This document shows, one piece after another, positions 22,984 to 23,092 of a DNA stretch of 23,092 nucleotides. Under the pieces are notes generated by a model. The model saw only the letters and a list, made by a program, of their open reading frames with translations, was not told the origin of the DNA and made no database searches. The stretch's first letter is position 1. Each line of letters begins with the position of its first letter. Position numbers and translations under genes: made by a program. This DNA is from Chloroflexota bacterium (GTDB taxonomy: Bacteria; Chloroflexota; Dormibacteria; CF-121), in NCBI GenBank assembly GCA_005889395.1, contig VBFX01000017.1:1-23092 (forward strand), read 5' to 3'.

Positions 22984-23092
22984 ACTTCACCAGGAAGGTG
23001 GTATCGAAGGCCGGCAGGCTGAGGCGAGGGCTGCGCAACCAGCTGAAGCCCAGCCGGTAGATCCGGCTGCGGCTCTTGAGCTCGGCGAGCTG
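22964..23092 (-). CDS. C-terminal 42 residues of an unidentified protein, cut by window edge
   Basis: The minus strand from 23092 is open to TGA at 22966-22964. The sequence (ELKSRSRIYRLGFSWLRSP, LSLPAFDTTFLVKYAQPLG) is basic-aromatic, with no stop and codon usage like the neighbours. It overlaps the DUF881 start by 20 nt, which is typical of operon neighbours here. Too little is present to assign a family. Confidence 0.5.
   Translation of the reverse strand, partial: QLAELKSRSRIYRLGFSWLRSPRLSLPAFDTTFLVKYAQPLG

Overview
This is a GC-rich, densely packed bacterial window with short intergenic gaps and many stop/start overlaps. The gene content points to a Terrabacteria lineage close to Chloroflexota or Candidatus Dormibacterota. 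The indicators are an F420-type luciferase-fold oxidoreductase, an actinobacterial/chloroflexal-type DUF2342 zinc metalloprotease, a CIRCE-controlled lone groEL, a TadE-TadE-TadG cluster and DUF881. The lineage is inferred from gene families only; there is no rRNA gene to confirm it.

Layout. Positions 1-1179 (minus): an edge-truncated luciferase-like monooxygenase and a dienelactone hydrolase. Positions 1304-5619 (plus): a GMC alcohol oxidase and a 14-helix DHA2 exporter 2 nt apart, then a Lon-substrate-binding-domain protein. Positions 5616-8939 (minus): an anti-sigma factor with an extracytoplasmic AMIN-like domain, its ECF-like sigma factor (with a good TTGACG-17-TAGACT promoter), NAD(P)HX epimerase and a shortened SAM hydrolase. 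Positions 8979-10734: groEL with a hairpin terminator, a strong Shine-Dalgarno and a near-perfect CIRCE operator. Positions 10809-14113 (plus): a zinc metalloprotease overlapping a thioredoxin-like lipoprotein, a 57-residue zinc ribbon, an unusual ORF ending in IF-1, and a small membrane-anchored protein. Positions 14049-16578 (minus): a sugar-nucleotide epimerase, a flippase-like membrane protein and a DUF6982-like protein. Positions 16654-19233 (minus): tadG-tadE-tadE. Positions 19398-21305 (plus): a secreted M23 endopeptidase. Positions 21302-23092 (minus): threonine aldolase, a frame-disrupted DUF881 gene, and the end of an unknown gene.

Functional groupings suggested by the layout: oxidation of a lipophilic alcohol coupled to export (GMC plus DHA2); envelope-stress signalling (sigma/anti-sigma); metabolite repair (NAD(P)HX epimerase beside SAM hydrolase); surface polysaccharide or lipid work (epimerase plus flippase); pilus or secreted pseudopilin assembly (Tad).

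The most unusual object is at 13111-13581. A low-GC3 5' half, resembling the start of a known zinc-ribbon family and carrying a frame change, runs directly into a well-conserved translation initiation factor IF-1. Other oddities are a frame disruption in the DUF881 gene, a SAM hydrolase lacking the usual FHGRD segment, and two copies of a GC-rich palindromic element placed right after stop codons. I did not find a convincing new multi-gene defence or mobile system.
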